Under the pieces are notes generated by a model. It did no database searches. It was not told the origin of the DNA and worked only from the letters and a program-made list of their open reading frames with translations. 64,000 bases of DNA from Limnovirga soli (lineage in GTDB: Bacteria; Bacteroidota; Bacteroidia; Chitinophagales; Chitinophagaceae): the NCBI RefSeq assembly GCF_013106755.1, contig NZ_WHPF01000008.1, positions 219,269-283,268 of the forward strand. Reading direction: 5' to 3'. The translations under genes and the position numbers were made by a program. This document shows, piece after piece, positions 16,168-25,880 of the stretch (within the stretch, counting starts at the first letter, position 1; each line of letters begins with the position of its first letter).

Positions 16168-18276
16168 ATGAAGCTTTATCCGGAATCGGCGGCGGTACAA
16201 TTAGAATTTGATAAAATAAAAGCATTGCTTACGGCACATTGCAATGGAGAATATGCCAAACACAAGGCCGAGCAACTGCGTATACATACCAAAAAAGAAT
16301 ATATAGAACTGGAATTGCAACAAACCAACGAATACAAATTGTTATTGCAAAACGCCCAGTATTTCCCAAACGACTTTACAATAAACATTTCCCGTCAAAT
16401 AAAATTGTTGGGTATACCCGGCAGCACAATTTCAGGGGAAGAATTTATGCTCATCAGGCGACTGGCCGATAGTATGGAAAAGGTTTTTCGCTGGTTTGAT
16501 AATGAACGGCGTATTGCCTACCCGGCCCTGCAAAAAGTTATTGAACAATCTTATTACGAAAAGACCATTATCCTGCTAATTGATGAAGTACTGGATGAAA
16601 CCGGCTATGTAAAAGATACTGCCAGTCCTGATTTACAGCGCATTCGCATGAGTTTATTCCGCAAAAGAAACGAATTACGTAAGGTATTTGAAAAAGTGGT
16701 TGCCCGTTTAAACAAAGCAGGTTATGCCGCCGATATTGATGAAAGCTTTAGTAATGGCAGAAGGGTAGTGGCCGTATTTTCTGAACATAAACGCCAGGTA
16801 AAAGGCATTTTACATGGCGAAAGCGATAGTCGTAAAACGGCTTTTATAGAACCCGAAGAAACCATAGAATTAAACAATGAATTATATACCCTGGAAAATG
16901 ATGAGCGCCGGGAAGTACAGCGCGTTCTAAAAGCACTCACCAGCTCACTAAGTGTTTACAGTAGTTTATTACAAACTTATTATTCGTTTGCCGGTGAATA
17001 TGATTTTATCAGGGCCAAGGCAAAACTGGCTATTGATGTAAATGGTAATTACCCCAATGTACTGGATAAAGCAATTATAGATATTAAAGATGCTTATCAT
17101 CCCTTGCTCTACCTGTATAACAAGCGCAGTGGGAGAAGCACCATCCCCGTTACACTTACACTGGATGATAAAAAGCGGATATTGGTAATAAGTGGCCCCA
17201 ATGCCGGTGGAAAAACCGTAACCATGAAAACCATTGGCCTAAACCAAATGATGTTGCAAAGCGGCTTATTGGTGCCGGTACATCCTGCATCTCAAATGGG
17301 TATTTTTAAACAGTTATATATACATATTGGCGATACACAGAGTATTGAGTTTGAATTAAGTACCTACTCATCGCATCTGTTGCACATGAAGCATTTTATT
17401 GAAAATGCCAACGGCCGCACCCTGTTTTTTATAGATGAGCTAGGTAGTGGCAGCGACCCCAATTTGGGTGGCTCTTTTGCTGAAGTTATTATGGAGGAGC
17501 TTTCAAAAAAACATGCCATGGGTATTGTAACCACCCATTACCTTAACCTTAAAGTAATGGCCAATCATACGGTTGGTATTGTAAATGGCGCCATGTCTTT
17601 TGATGAAGTGCACCTGCAACCTTTGTATAAATTAATTGTTGGAAAACCGGGTAGTTCCTATACTTTTTCTATTGCCGAACGTATTGGTTTATCAAAACAA
17701 TTAATTAACCGGGCACGCACCCTGGTAGAAGAAGATCATTTTAGGCTGGATAAATTATTAAACCGTACAGAGCAGGATCAGCAGCGACTGGAAAAGGAGA
17801 AAAAAGAACTTAATAAGCTACTGCAGGAAAATGAAAAGCTGCGCAAGGAAATGGAAAAGGTGATGGATAAAGAAAGGCATCGCCAGCAGGTGGAAATATT
17901 GCACCATCAAAATAAAATAACCGAAGCAAAAATTGCTGATTTAAAAGAAACTGAACGCCGCCTGAAACAAATAATGCTGGAATGGCGCAAAACTGATAAG
18001 AAGGAAGAGGTAATAAAACAAATTCAAAACCTGTTATTTAAGAAAAACGAGCAGGCGGTTACTAATAAAATGGCCAAAAAGCTGGATGCCAAATACCAGG
18101 AAATAAAAGCCGATATTGCAGTGGGTGTAAAAGTAAAAATGAAAAAAAACCATCAAATTGGGGTTGTAAAAGAAATAAAAGGCAAAAGAGCCGTTGTTCA
18201 AATAGGTTTATTACCAATGAGTGTAGAAATTACCGACCTTGTGGTAGTAGAGGAAAAGCAACAGGCCGAAGCTTGA
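16168..18276 (+). CDS. MutS2-family ATPase lacking a C-terminal Smr domain
   Basis: 702 residues. MutS2 proteins are MutS-like ATPases without the mismatch-recognition domain. Known members suppress recombination or split collided ribosomes. Visible parts are the N-terminal core and lever helices, Walker A GPNAGGKT (Lys349), Walker B LFFIDELGSGSDP, the H-loop region GIVTTHYLNLK, a long charged coiled coil (about 520-620) and a KOW-like end (VKVKMKKNHQIGVVKEIKGK). Typical MutS2 has roughly 80 further residues forming the Smr nuclease/ribosome-binding domain; here the protein stops at a clean TGA with no Smr remnant downstream. The response-regulator gene follows 38 nt later. Confidence 0.88.
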   Translation: MKLYPESAAVQLEFDKIKALLTAHCNGEYAKHKAEQLRIHTKKEYIELELQQTNEYKLLLQNAQYFPNDFTINISRQIKLLGIPGSTISGEEFMLIRRLADSMEKVFRWFDNERRIAYPALQKVIEQSYYEKTIILLIDEVLDETGYVKDTASPDLQRIRMSLFRKRNELRKVFEKVVARLNKAGYAADIDESFSNGRRVVAVFSEHKRQVKGILHGESDSRKTAFIEPEETIELNNELYTLENDERREVQRVLKALTSSLSVYSSLLQTYYSFAGEYDFIRAKAKLAIDVNGNYPNVLDKAIIDIKDAYHPLLYLYNKRSGRSTIPVTLTLDDKKRILVISGPNAGGKTVTMKTIGLNQMMLQSGLLVPVHPASQMGIFKQLYIHIGDTQSIEFELSTYSSHLLHMKHFIENANGRTLFFIDELGSGSDPNLGGSFAEVIMEELSKKHAMGIVTTHYLNLKVMANHTVGIVNGAMSFDEVHLQPLYKLIVGKPGSSYTFSIAERIGLSKQLINRARTLVEEDHFRLDKLLNRTEQDQQRLEKEKKELNKLLQENEKLRKEMEKVMDKERHRQQVEILHHQNKITEAKIADLKETERRLKQIMLEWRKTDKKEEVIKQIQNLLFKKNEQAVTNKMAKKLDAKYQEIKADIAVGVKVKMKKNHQIGVVKEIKGKRAVVQIGLLPMSVEITDLVVVEEKQQAEA

Positions 18277-18314
18277 TAAAAAATCTAATAACCAATTTTC
18301 TATTTTAAAACCTT

Positions 18315-18707
18315 ATGGCAAAATATGCAGAAGTAATGTCTATTGATGATGATTCAATAACCGCATTAATTACCCGTAAACTAATAGCAGCAACCCAATT
18401 TGCTGATCACTTTTTAACCTATTCCGGTTGTAAAGAGGCATTGGATTATATAGCGCAAAGCATAGAAAAACCGCAGGAATTTGCCATGCCGCAAATTATT
18501 ATGTTAGACCTTAACCTTCCGGTTTATAATGGCTGGTATTTTATGGAGCACCTGGCTAAAATGCCATTGCCGCCTGAAAAAATGCCGCAATTGTACATAT
18601 TGTCCTCTACCAAAAACAGCGAAGATTATTATAAAGCCATGCAATACCCCTTTGTAAAAAACTTTTTTATAAAGCCGCTAATGAAAGAGCATTTGGAAAA
18701 TATGTAG
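18315..18707 (+). CDS. Single-domain response regulator
   Basis: 130 residues comprising only a receiver (CheY-like) domain: acidic pocket DDD near residue 11, phospho-acceptor Asp65 in IIMLDLNLP, Ser/Thr switch in LYILSSTKN, and conserved Lys120 in FIKPL. There is no output domain, so it presumably acts through protein contacts or as a phosphate sink or relay. The partner kinase is not adjacent. This divergent receiver type (DLNLPVYNGWYFM) is common in Bacteroidota. It lies 38 nt after mutS2. Confidence 0.88.
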   Translation: MAKYAEVMSIDDDSITALITRKLIAATQFADHFLTYSGCKEALDYIAQSIEKPQEFAMPQIIMLDLNLPVYNGWYFMEHLAKMPLPPEKMPQLYILSSTKNSEDYYKAMQYPFVKNFFIKPLMKEHLENM

Positions 18708-18720
18708 CTTTTTTAAATGC

Positions 18721-18803
18721 ATTTTTGGCCCATCTGTATCACATGCATGAGGCTTTACTTGCCACGCTCGGTTCAGGGTTCGGGTTTCATGGCATCAAAA
18801 ATT
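18721..18803 (-). repeat. Dispersed intergenic element, C core (doublet 1)
   Basis: Plus strand begins ATTTTTGGCCC, contains CTTGCCACGCTCGGTTCAGG and ends CATGGCATCAAAAAT. Confidence 0.85.
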
Positions 18804-18869
18804 AGAGGGTATATTGGTATTTCCACCTAAAAATTAAATCCGGATAAGCATCAACAAACAACTAAAACA

Positions 18870-18952
18870 TGGTTGCTCAGGCTAAATTCTGCCGTACAAG
18901 TGTGCGACGCAAGTAAAGCTGCATTATTTATCAAAAGACGGGCTACAAGATT
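18870..18952 (+). repeat. Dispersed intergenic element, A1 core (doublet 1)
   Basis: Core GTACAAGTGTGCGACGCAAG with tail TAAAGCTGCATTA and right end GACGGGCTACAAG. The left end is degenerate (GGTTGCTCAGG). Confidence 0.83.
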
Positions 18953-19071
18953 AAAAAAACAAGCCTTATAAATTGTTTAAAATGGCCTTTTTTAATACTA
19001 AAACAGGTAATAAAACGTATATAGAGCAAGCAAAACTAAATTCTGCCTTACTTTCGTTGTAACAGGAAATT

Positions 19072-20262
19072 ATGAATTACTGCCGAAAGCTGTTTTTGTT
19101 GGTATGGTGTGGGCTATTGGCCCTTGTGCAGGTAAAAGCGCAGTTTAGAAAATATTCTAATGAATTTTTGAATATTGGCGCCGGTGCAAGGGGCCTTGCC
19201 ATGGGTGGCGCACAGGTAGCCAGTACTGAAGATGGCAATGCGGGTTACTGGAACCCGGCAGGTTTGGTATATGTGTACGAACATCCCGCCATATCGCTGA
19301 TGCACGCCGAGTATTTTGCCGGAATTGGAAAATACGATTACCTGAATGGTGCTTTTCCGCTAAATGATAAATTTAAGACACTCGGCATTTCCCTGCTTAG
19401 GTTTGGGGTAGATGATATTCCCAATACTTTGTACCTGGTAGAACCCGATGGTTCATTAAACTATAATAATATCCAAAGTTTTTCATCGGCAGATTATGCT
19501 TTTATCATGTCTTATTCCCAATTATTTAAGGATGAGGATAAAAAGCAATTAAGCTGGGGCGCCAATACAAAAATTATTCATAGAAAAGTGGGAAGTTTTG
19601 CCCAATCCTGGGGTTTTGGATTTGATATAGGGTTTATGTATAAAACGCCTACCTGGCGTTTGGGAATTGCCGCCCGGGATATTACCACCACCTTTAATGC
19701 GTGGAGTTTTTCATTTGATGAGCGGGCAAAAGAAATATTGTATTTAACCAATAATGATATACCCGTAAAATCTACTGAATTAACTGCGCCGCAGCTGGTT
19801 ATTGCCGGTGCCTATAATTTTGCATTTGGAGAAAGTTTTCATTTGCTGGCCGAAACCAATTTTAATCTGAGTTTTGATGGTAAACGTAATACGGTAATAA
19901 GCGCCGACCCCATTAGTATTGATCCTAAATTTGGACTGGAAGCCAATATAAATGAGGTGTTGTTTTTGCGGGCGGGTGTTTCCAACTTTCAAAAGGCATT
20001 GGCAGATGGGGATACCGTCAATCAAAAAAAAGTTTGGATTTACCAGCCTAGTATTGGCGCCGGTTTTAAAGTGGGCAATGTGGCCATTGATTATGCCTAT
20101 AGTAATTTGGCCAATCAGGGTAATCCATTGTATACACATGTGTTTTCGCTGCGTTTAAATTTGGCACCCAAGGATATGGATTCAAAGAAAAGAGGAAGTT
20201 TTCCTATTATTCAAAGACCTGGAAAATCCAGTAAAGAAAAAGGCTATTATCCTGCACCATGA
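19072..20262 (+). CDS. porV2: PorV/PorQ-family T9SS outer-membrane protein (PorV2-like)
   Basis: 396 residues with a signal peptide ending near VKAQ. The mature protein starts with GAGARGLAMGGAQVAS and GNAGYWNPAGL, the hallmark of PorV/PorQ-type FadL-like beta-barrels. These deliver T9SS cargo to the sortase. Alternating aromatic beta-strands continue to the C terminus (HVFSLRLNL), followed by a basic tail. The stop overlaps the start of the downstream sortase-like gene by 4 nt (ATGA), so translation is coupled. I use PorV2 because this pairing with a very large C25 protein differs from the canonical PorV; the name is by analogy. Confidence 0.82.
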   Translation: MNYCRKLFLLVWCGLLALVQVKAQFRKYSNEFLNIGAGARGLAMGGAQVASTEDGNAGYWNPAGLVYVYEHPAISLMHAEYFAGIGKYDYLNGAFPLNDKFKTLGISLLRFGVDDIPNTLYLVEPDGSLNYNNIQSFSSADYAFIMSYSQLFKDEDKKQLSWGANTKIIHRKVGSFAQSWGFGFDIGFMYKTPTWRLGIAARDITTTFNAWSFSFDERAKEILYLTNNDIPVKSTELTAPQLVIAGAYNFAFGESFHLLAETNFNLSFDGKRNTVISADPISIDPKFGLEANINEVLFLRAGVSNFQKALADGDTVNQKKVWIYQPSIGAGFKVGNVAIDYAYSNLANQGNPLYTHVFSLRLNLAPKDMDSKKRGSFPIIQRPGKSSKEKGYYPAP

Positions 20263-23200
20263 GGAAATTTATCATCATATTACTCATCTTTTTTTGTGGA
20301 TTGCACGCTCATGGGCAGGTGTATAATAATGAGTGGATTGATTACAATAAAACCTATTATAAATTTAAAGTAGGCAGAACGGGCTTGTTTAGAATTTTTC
20401 AAAGTACGCTGGCTGCTGCAGGGTTGGGAAATACGCCTGCCGAGCAGTTTCAATTATGGCGTAATGGAGAGCAGGTACCCATTTTTACCAGTGTGGCCAA
20501 TGGCCAAATACCGGCCAATGGTTATATAGAATTTTGGGGTATAAGAAACGATGGTAAACCCGATAAGGCTTTGTATAAGGATGCAGGTAATCAGTTATCT
20601 GATGCATTGAGTTTAGAGACAGATACAGCTGCTTTTTATTTAACTGCAAATACAAATATTGCCGCCAATTTTCGCTTGCAGGAAGTTGTAAATGATATTG
20701 CTGGCAATACATTATTGCCAGACCCTTATTTTATCCATCATTACAGATATAATCTACAATTCAGTCTTAACCCAGGAAAGCCTGTTTATTTTGGGGAATA
20801 TGTATATTCCTCTACCTACGATGTTGGCGAATGGTGGGCAAGTAATGATATTAATCCATCAGACCCGTTGCAAATAAATACAGGTAATTTGTATGTAGCA
20901 TTATCGGGTCCTGCTGCAAAATTGCAGGTAAGTTTTGTTGGGAATTCGTTTTTAGGTGTAAATCGCAGCGTTGCGGCGGCAATTAATGGTACTACAATTA
21001 TTAATCAGCCGCTTACAACCATTAATGCGGCAATTTTATCTAATTCAGTTGACTTATCACTTATTAATACGCCTGCAGTAAACTTTAGTTTTTCAAATAT
21101 TAGTAACGATGCCAATGACCGCATAGCGGTTGGCTTTGTAGATTTGGAATACCCACGTTTATTTGATTTTGATTTTGCCGCCAATTTTGAATTTAGCTTG
21201 CCGGCAAATAATGCAGGGAATTACCTGCAAATAAGCAATTTTAACAAGGGCATTGGTGCTGCGCCGGTATTGTATGATATAACGAATCAAAAGCGGTACG
21301 TTGCCGACACCGCACAGACTGGGGTACTACGTTTTGCTTTGGGGCCGTCTTCAGTTGACAGAAATCTAGTTTTGGTAAGCGAGGATAATCCCAATATTAA
21401 TCCGGTGTCAACACTTGTAAAAAGAAATTTTGTTGATTTTACCAACACAGCTGTGCAGGGCGATTACCTGATAATTACCAATAAGATTTTAACCAGTGGG
21501 TCAACGGTTATCAATGATTATAAAGCATACCGTTCAAGTGTTGCAGGGGGAGGCTATAATGCAAAAATATTTGATATAGATGAGCTGGTAGATCAATTTG
21601 CATTTGGCATAAAGGAACATCCCTTAAGTGTGAAAAATTTTCTGCGATATGCAAGGACCCATTTTTCGGCAGCACCCAAATTTGTTTTTTTAATTGGTAA
21701 AGCAGTTGCTTATAATGAATTCAGGTATAACGAAGCATCGCCCTATGATGAAAAACTAAATCTTATACCCACTTTTGGCTGGCCAGCATCAGATAATATG
21801 CTGGCTTCGGATGGATTTGATCCTGTTCCGGCAACGCCTATTGGCCGGCTTGCTGTAATTAGTTCGCAGGAAGTACAGGTGTATTTAGATAAATTAAAAC
21901 AATACGAACAGGCACAACAAAGTACCAATCAAACCATTGAGGAAAAAATATGGATGAAAACCATGGTGCATGTGGTGGGCGCCAACGATCCATCGCTTGA
22001 TTACCTTGGTACTTATTTAAATACGTATAAAGATATAATTCAGGGGCCCTCATATGGTGCTAATGTTACCACTTTTAGCAGGCTTACTACCGGGCCGGAA
22101 ACACCGGTAACCAATGCTTTAATGACACAGCTGTTTAATGGTGGCGTTAGTATGCTAAATTATTTTGGGCATTCGGCGGCTACCTCGCTTGATTATAATT
22201 TATACTCTCCAGATCAGTTTAGCAATTTTGGTAAGTACCCGGTATTTCTGGTAAACGGTTGCAATGCAGGTAATATTTATTCCTACGATACATCACGATT
22301 ATCGTTGATATCTTCATTGTCAGAGAAATTTGTGCTGGCAAAAGATAAGGGAGCAATTGCTTTTATAGCCAGTTCGCATTTTGGGGTAGCGAATTATCTG
22401 GATACCTATAACCAGAGTTTTTATAATTCGATGGGCGGGGCAGGGTACGATAAGGCGATTGCTATAAACATTAAGAATGCGATTACTACATTGGTTGCTA
22501 ATACCACACTTGACTCTACCACCCGATATTTACATGCAGAAGAAAATATATTACATGGTGATCCGGCTATAAAAATTAATCCGCATGCAAAACCAGATTA
22601 TGTAGTAGAAGATCCTTCTGTTATTATAAACCCATCCTTTATTTCAGTTGCGGATAATGCATTCACTATAAAGGCTATTTTTTATAATATCGGCAGTTTT
22701 GCAGGAGACTCAGTTTCTGTGCTTGTAAGGAGGCAATATCCTGACGGGTCTACGATAGATATGGTAAATAAAAAAGTAAAGGCCTTTGGTTATGCAGATT
22801 CATTGATGTTGAATGTGCCTATTAATACAACAAAAGATATTGGCACCAATAAACTTATTGTAACAATTGATAACGCAGGCGAGTATGATGAGCTAAGTGA
22901 ACTAAACAATACTGTTACAAAAACTTTTGAAATTTATGAAGATGCGTTAAAGCCAGTTTACCCTTATAATTTTAGTATTGTAAACCGGCAGAATATAAAA
23001 CTGGTTGCGTCTACTGCCAATCCAATAATGCCTACTAAGGCCTATATTATGCAGATTGATACAACAGAATTATTTAATTCTCCTTTGAGGTATAGCGAAA
23101 CAATTAATTCAGTTGGCGGTGTGTTGGAATTTAATCCCGGCCTTACTTTTACTGATAGTACCGTGTACTACTGGAGGGTAGCAGCAGTAACATCGGATGG

Positions 23201-25352
23201 GAATAATATCTGGAATAAAAGCAGTTTTATTTATTTACCTGGTAGTAGTTTTGGCTACAATCAATCACATGTATACCAACATTTAAAATCTCAGGATACC
23301 CGTATTTATTTGGATAGTTTTAGCAGGAAATGGATGTTTACACCAAGTTTATCAGCATTTAAAATTGTACATTCCATTTTTCCTACTAGTGGCCTTCAAC
23401 CATCAGATTTTATGATACAGATAAATGGTGGAACGGTTACTAAAAGTGCTTGTTTGGGCCATTCGGTAATATTTAATGTGTTTGATCCAGCTAATCTCCA
23501 ATTGTTATATAACCAGGCGGTACCTTCTACCACCGCCTCAGGTATTTATGGTGGGTTTATGGGTAGTGCAGGTACCTGTAATGTGGGTGGGCCAGCAGGT
23601 ACGGAACATAATTTTGAGTTTTCTTATCTAGATACCACCGGAAGAAGAAAAATGCGTGACTTTATGGATTGGATACCTGATGGGTATATTGTATCTGCAC
23701 GCCAGATTTTTGATCAGCCTTTTGATCAGCAACCATTTGTGGATGTATGGAAAAACGACGAACAAATTTATGGAGCAGGTAATTCGGCTTATAACAGGTT
23801 GTTGAATGCCGGCTTTGCTGGCATTGATCAATATACATATCCAAGAACCTGGGCCTTTTTATACGCAAAAAATACACCTTTATTTTCGCCGCAATGGGTA
23901 TTAACCGCTGGTCTGGACGATCAGGTTGCATTAACAAGGGATATACCTACACCTGATACATTGGGATATATCAGTTCTCCTTTGTTTGGTCCGGCCGCAG
24001 CGTGGAAACAGGTTAAATGGAGAGGATCTTCTTTGGATGCAACTGCAGGAGATTTGCCATCCGTGGATGTTATTGGAGTTGATGCCAACGGTATAGAAAC
24101 AGTTTTATATACTTTAACGGATGCGCAGCAGGATATTGATATCAGCAGTGTAAGCCCGGTACAATTCCCTTATATCCGGTTACAAATGCGTAATGCGGAT
24201 AGCATTCATTTTACCCCATACCAACTAAGGTATTGGCGCATTTTATACGATCCTGTTCCCGAAGGAGCCCTTGCACCAAATATCAATTACAGTTTTAAAG
24301 ATACGCTTAGCCTGGGCCAGCAATCCATGTTTACTATTGCCTTTAAAAATGTTAGTGATGTAGCTTTTACTGACAGTATAAAAGTGAATTTTACCATTAA
24401 TGATGCAGCCAATGTGGCTACAAATATTCCTATTCCAAAACTTAGAAAACTAAACCCCGGCGATACGGCCACAATTAATTACCAGATTGATACAAAAAAT
24501 TATAGTGGTAATAACAATATTTACCTTGATATAAATCCGGAAAACGACCAGCCAGAACAAACGCATTTTAATAACTTTTTGTATAAAAATTTCCTGGTAA
24601 AGCCAGATGATTATAAGCCGGTATTAGATGTAACATTTGATGGTATTCATATTCTTAATAACGATGTGGTGTCTGCCGCACCGCAGATTATTATTAAATT
24701 AAAAGATGAATCAAAATATCTTTTGTTGGATGATACGGCATTGTTAAATGTGCAATTGCAATACCCCGATGGTACTTTGCGCAGGTTCTATTTTAATAAT
24801 GATACATTGCGGTTTACGCCAGCAACAAGCGGATCTGCCGATAATACAGCTACCGTAAATTTCTCCCCTTATTTTTTACAGGATGGTACTTACCAGCTTA
24901 TTGTACATGGTAAGGATAAAACCAATAATACAGCCGGCTCGGTAGATTATGTGGTTTCGTTTCAGGTGTACAATAAGCCCATGATAAGTAATATGTTTAA
25001 TTACCCTAATCCATTTACCAGTTCAACGGCATTTGTATTTACTATCACCGGCAGCGTAGTACCACAGAATATTCGTATACAGGTGTTAACCATTACAGGT
25101 AAAATTGTAAAAGAAATCACCAAAGAAGAATTAGGCAATTTGCATATTGGCCGCAATATAACCGACTATAAATGGGATGGTACCGATATGTATGGCCAAA
25201 AACTGGCAAATGGGGTTTATCTTTACCGCGTTATCACTAACCAAAATGGAAACCGCTTAGATAAGTTTCCTACTTATGGTACAGATGGCTTTGAAGTAAA
25301 TACCGATAAGTATTTCAACAAAGGGTACGGAAAAATGTATTTAATGAGATAA
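20259..25352 (+). CDS. porU2: Giant C25 (gingipain-fold) peptidase, T9SS sortase PorU2-like
   Basis: 1697 residues, signal peptide ILLIFFCGLHAHGQ. The caspase-like C25 domain lies around residues 400-780. The dyad is present: His638 (FGHSAATSLDY) and Cys668 (VNGCNAGNIY), a spacing similar to gingipains. Downstream are CARDB-like beta domains (near ELNNTVTKTFEI and NNFLYKNFLV). The C terminus has a FlgD-like/T9SS-type module (MFNYPNPFTSSTAFVF ... WDGTDMYGQKLANGVYLYRV). PorU sortases remove C-terminal signals from T9SS cargo and attach them to surface lipid or sugar; this larger paralogue probably does a related job. It is translationally coupled to porV2 and 3 nt from the RDD gene. Confidence 0.85.
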   Translation: MRKFIIILLIFFCGLHAHGQVYNNEWIDYNKTYYKFKVGRTGLFRIFQSTLAAAGLGNTPAEQFQLWRNGEQVPIFTSVANGQIPANGYIEFWGIRNDGKPDKALYKDAGNQLSDALSLETDTAAFYLTANTNIAANFRLQEVVNDIAGNTLLPDPYFIHHYRYNLQFSLNPGKPVYFGEYVYSSTYDVGEWWASNDINPSDPLQINTGNLYVALSGPAAKLQVSFVGNSFLGVNRSVAAAINGTTIINQPLTTINAAILSNSVDLSLINTPAVNFSFSNISNDANDRIAVGFVDLEYPRLFDFDFAANFEFSLPANNAGNYLQISNFNKGIGAAPVLYDITNQKRYVADTAQTGVLRFALGPSSVDRNLVLVSEDNPNINPVSTLVKRNFVDFTNTAVQGDYLIITNKILTSGSTVINDYKAYRSSVAGGGYNAKIFDIDELVDQFAFGIKEHPLSVKNFLRYARTHFSAAPKFVFLIGKAVAYNEFRYNEASPYDEKLNLIPTFGWPASDNMLASDGFDPVPATPIGRLAVISSQEVQVYLDKLKQYEQAQQSTNQTIEEKIWMKTMVHVVGANDPSLDYLGTYLNTYKDIIQGPSYGANVTTFSRLTTGPETPVTNALMTQLFNGGVSMLNYFGHSAATSLDYNLYSPDQFSNFGKYPVFLVNGCNAGNIYSYDTSRLSLISSLSEKFVLAKDKGAIAFIASSHFGVANYLDTYNQSFYNSMGGAGYDKAIAINIKNAITTLVANTTLDSTTRYLHAEENILHGDPAIKINPHAKPDYVVEDPSVIINPSFISVADNAFTIKAIFYNIGSFAGDSVSVLVRRQYPDGSTIDMVNKKVKAFGYADSLMLNVPINTTKDIGTNKLIVTIDNAGEYDELSELNNTVTKTFEIYEDALKPVYPYNFSIVNRQNIKLVASTANPIMPTKAYIMQIDTTELFNSPLRYSETINSVGGVLEFNPGLTFTDSTVYYWRVAAVTSDGNNIWNKSSFIYLPGSSFGYNQSHVYQHLKSQDTRIYLDSFSRKWMFTPSLSAFKIVHSIFPTSGLQPSDFMIQINGGTVTKSACLGHSVIFNVFDPANLQLLYNQAVPSTTASGIYGGFMGSAGTCNVGGPAGTEHNFEFSYLDTTGRRKMRDFMDWIPDGYIVSARQIFDQPFDQQPFVDVWKNDEQIYGAGNSAYNRLLNAGFAGIDQYTYPRTWAFLYAKNTPLFSPQWVLTAGLDDQVALTRDIPTPDTLGYISSPLFGPAAAWKQVKWRGSSLDATAGDLPSVDVIGVDANGIETVLYTLTDAQQDIDISSVSPVQFPYIRLQMRNADSIHFTPYQLRYWRILYDPVPEGALAPNINYSFKDTLSLGQQSMFTIAFKNVSDVAFTDSIKVNFTINDAANVATNIPIPKLRKLNPGDTATINYQIDTKNYSGNNNIYLDINPENDQPEQTHFNNFLYKNFLVKPDDYKPVLDVTFDGIHILNNDVVSAAPQIIIKLKDESKYLLLDDTALLNVQLQYPDGTLRRFYFNNDTLRFTPATSGSADNTATVNFSPYFLQDGTYQLIVHGKDKTNNTAGSVDYVVSFQVYNKPMISNMFNYPNPFTSSTAFVFTITGSVVPQNIRIQVLTITGKIVKEITKEELGNLHIGRNITDYKWDGTDMYGQKLANGVYLYRVITNQNGNRLDKFPTYGTDGFEVNTDKYFNKGYGKMYLMR

Positions 25353-25355
25353 ACA

Positions 25356-25736
25356 ATGATGCAAAACGTAGGTATAGGTACACGGGTAATTAACTTTCTT
25401 ATTGATACGGCTATTATTTTTCTAATAAGCTATATAGCTGCTCAAACCTGGAAATTTTATGTGTTTTATTATCACATCATTTATTTTCCTTTCTATTATT
25501 TTTTCTTTGCCATCACGGTAATGTATTATGTGTTTTTCGAGTTTTTATTTGCACGCACCCCAGGTAAATGGTTAAGCTTTAGCAAAGTGGTAAATGCCAA
25601 TGGTGCAAAGCCTTCTTTTATACAAATACTCATTCGCAGTGTGATTAGGTTAACCATTATAGATTGTTTTTTTATTCCCTTTCTTGATAAATCCCTGCAC
25701 GATTACGTTAGCAAAACAAATGTGGTTGAAGTCTGA
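25356..25736 (+). CDS. RDD-family membrane protein
   Basis: 126 residues. RDD domains are small helical membrane modules of unclear function (some act in Na+/H+ or metabolite transport). The expected motifs are present: an N-terminal GTRVINFLIDTAIIF helix (the R-x-x-x-x-x-D of the family), a central double helix, and FARTPGKWLSFSKVV after it. Translation starts 3 nt after the porU2 stop, so it belongs to the porV2-porU2 operon. A link to the secretion system is inference from that spacing. Confidence 0.8.
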   Translation: MMQNVGIGTRVINFLIDTAIIFLISYIAAQTWKFYVFYYHIIYFPFYYFFFAITVMYYVFFEFLFARTPGKWLSFSKVVNANGAKPSFIQILIRSVIRLTIIDCFFIPFLDKSLHDYVSKTNVVEV

Positions 25737-25739
25737 GAA

Positions 25740-25832
25740 TTTGTAAGCTATTAGCCCGGCAAAATTTCATTGTGCATCTTTACTTGCGTCGCACTCTTGT
25801 ACTGTAGAATATGCATGCACACTACTGCCAAA
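25740..25832 (-). repeat. Dispersed intergenic element, A2 core (doublet 2)
   Basis: Plus strand begins TTTGTAAGCTATTAGCCCGGC, contains CTTGCGTCGCACTCTTGTAC and ends CTACTGCCAAA. It starts 4 nt after the RDD stop codon. Confidence 0.85.
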
Positions 25833-25880
25833 TACAATGGCTGTAACTACTTAATGCCGAAATTAATAAGTTGAAGTAAA

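Larger units (their letters stand above)
18708..19071. other. Intergenic gap with an inverted doublet of the dispersed element, 364 bp
   Basis: It contains a C-core copy on the minus strand (18721-18803) and an A1-core copy on the plus strand (18870-18952), with their left ends facing each other. The remaining 120 bp upstream of porV2 contains a TTACTTTCG motif at 19049-19057 that could be the -7 region. Confidence 0.7.
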
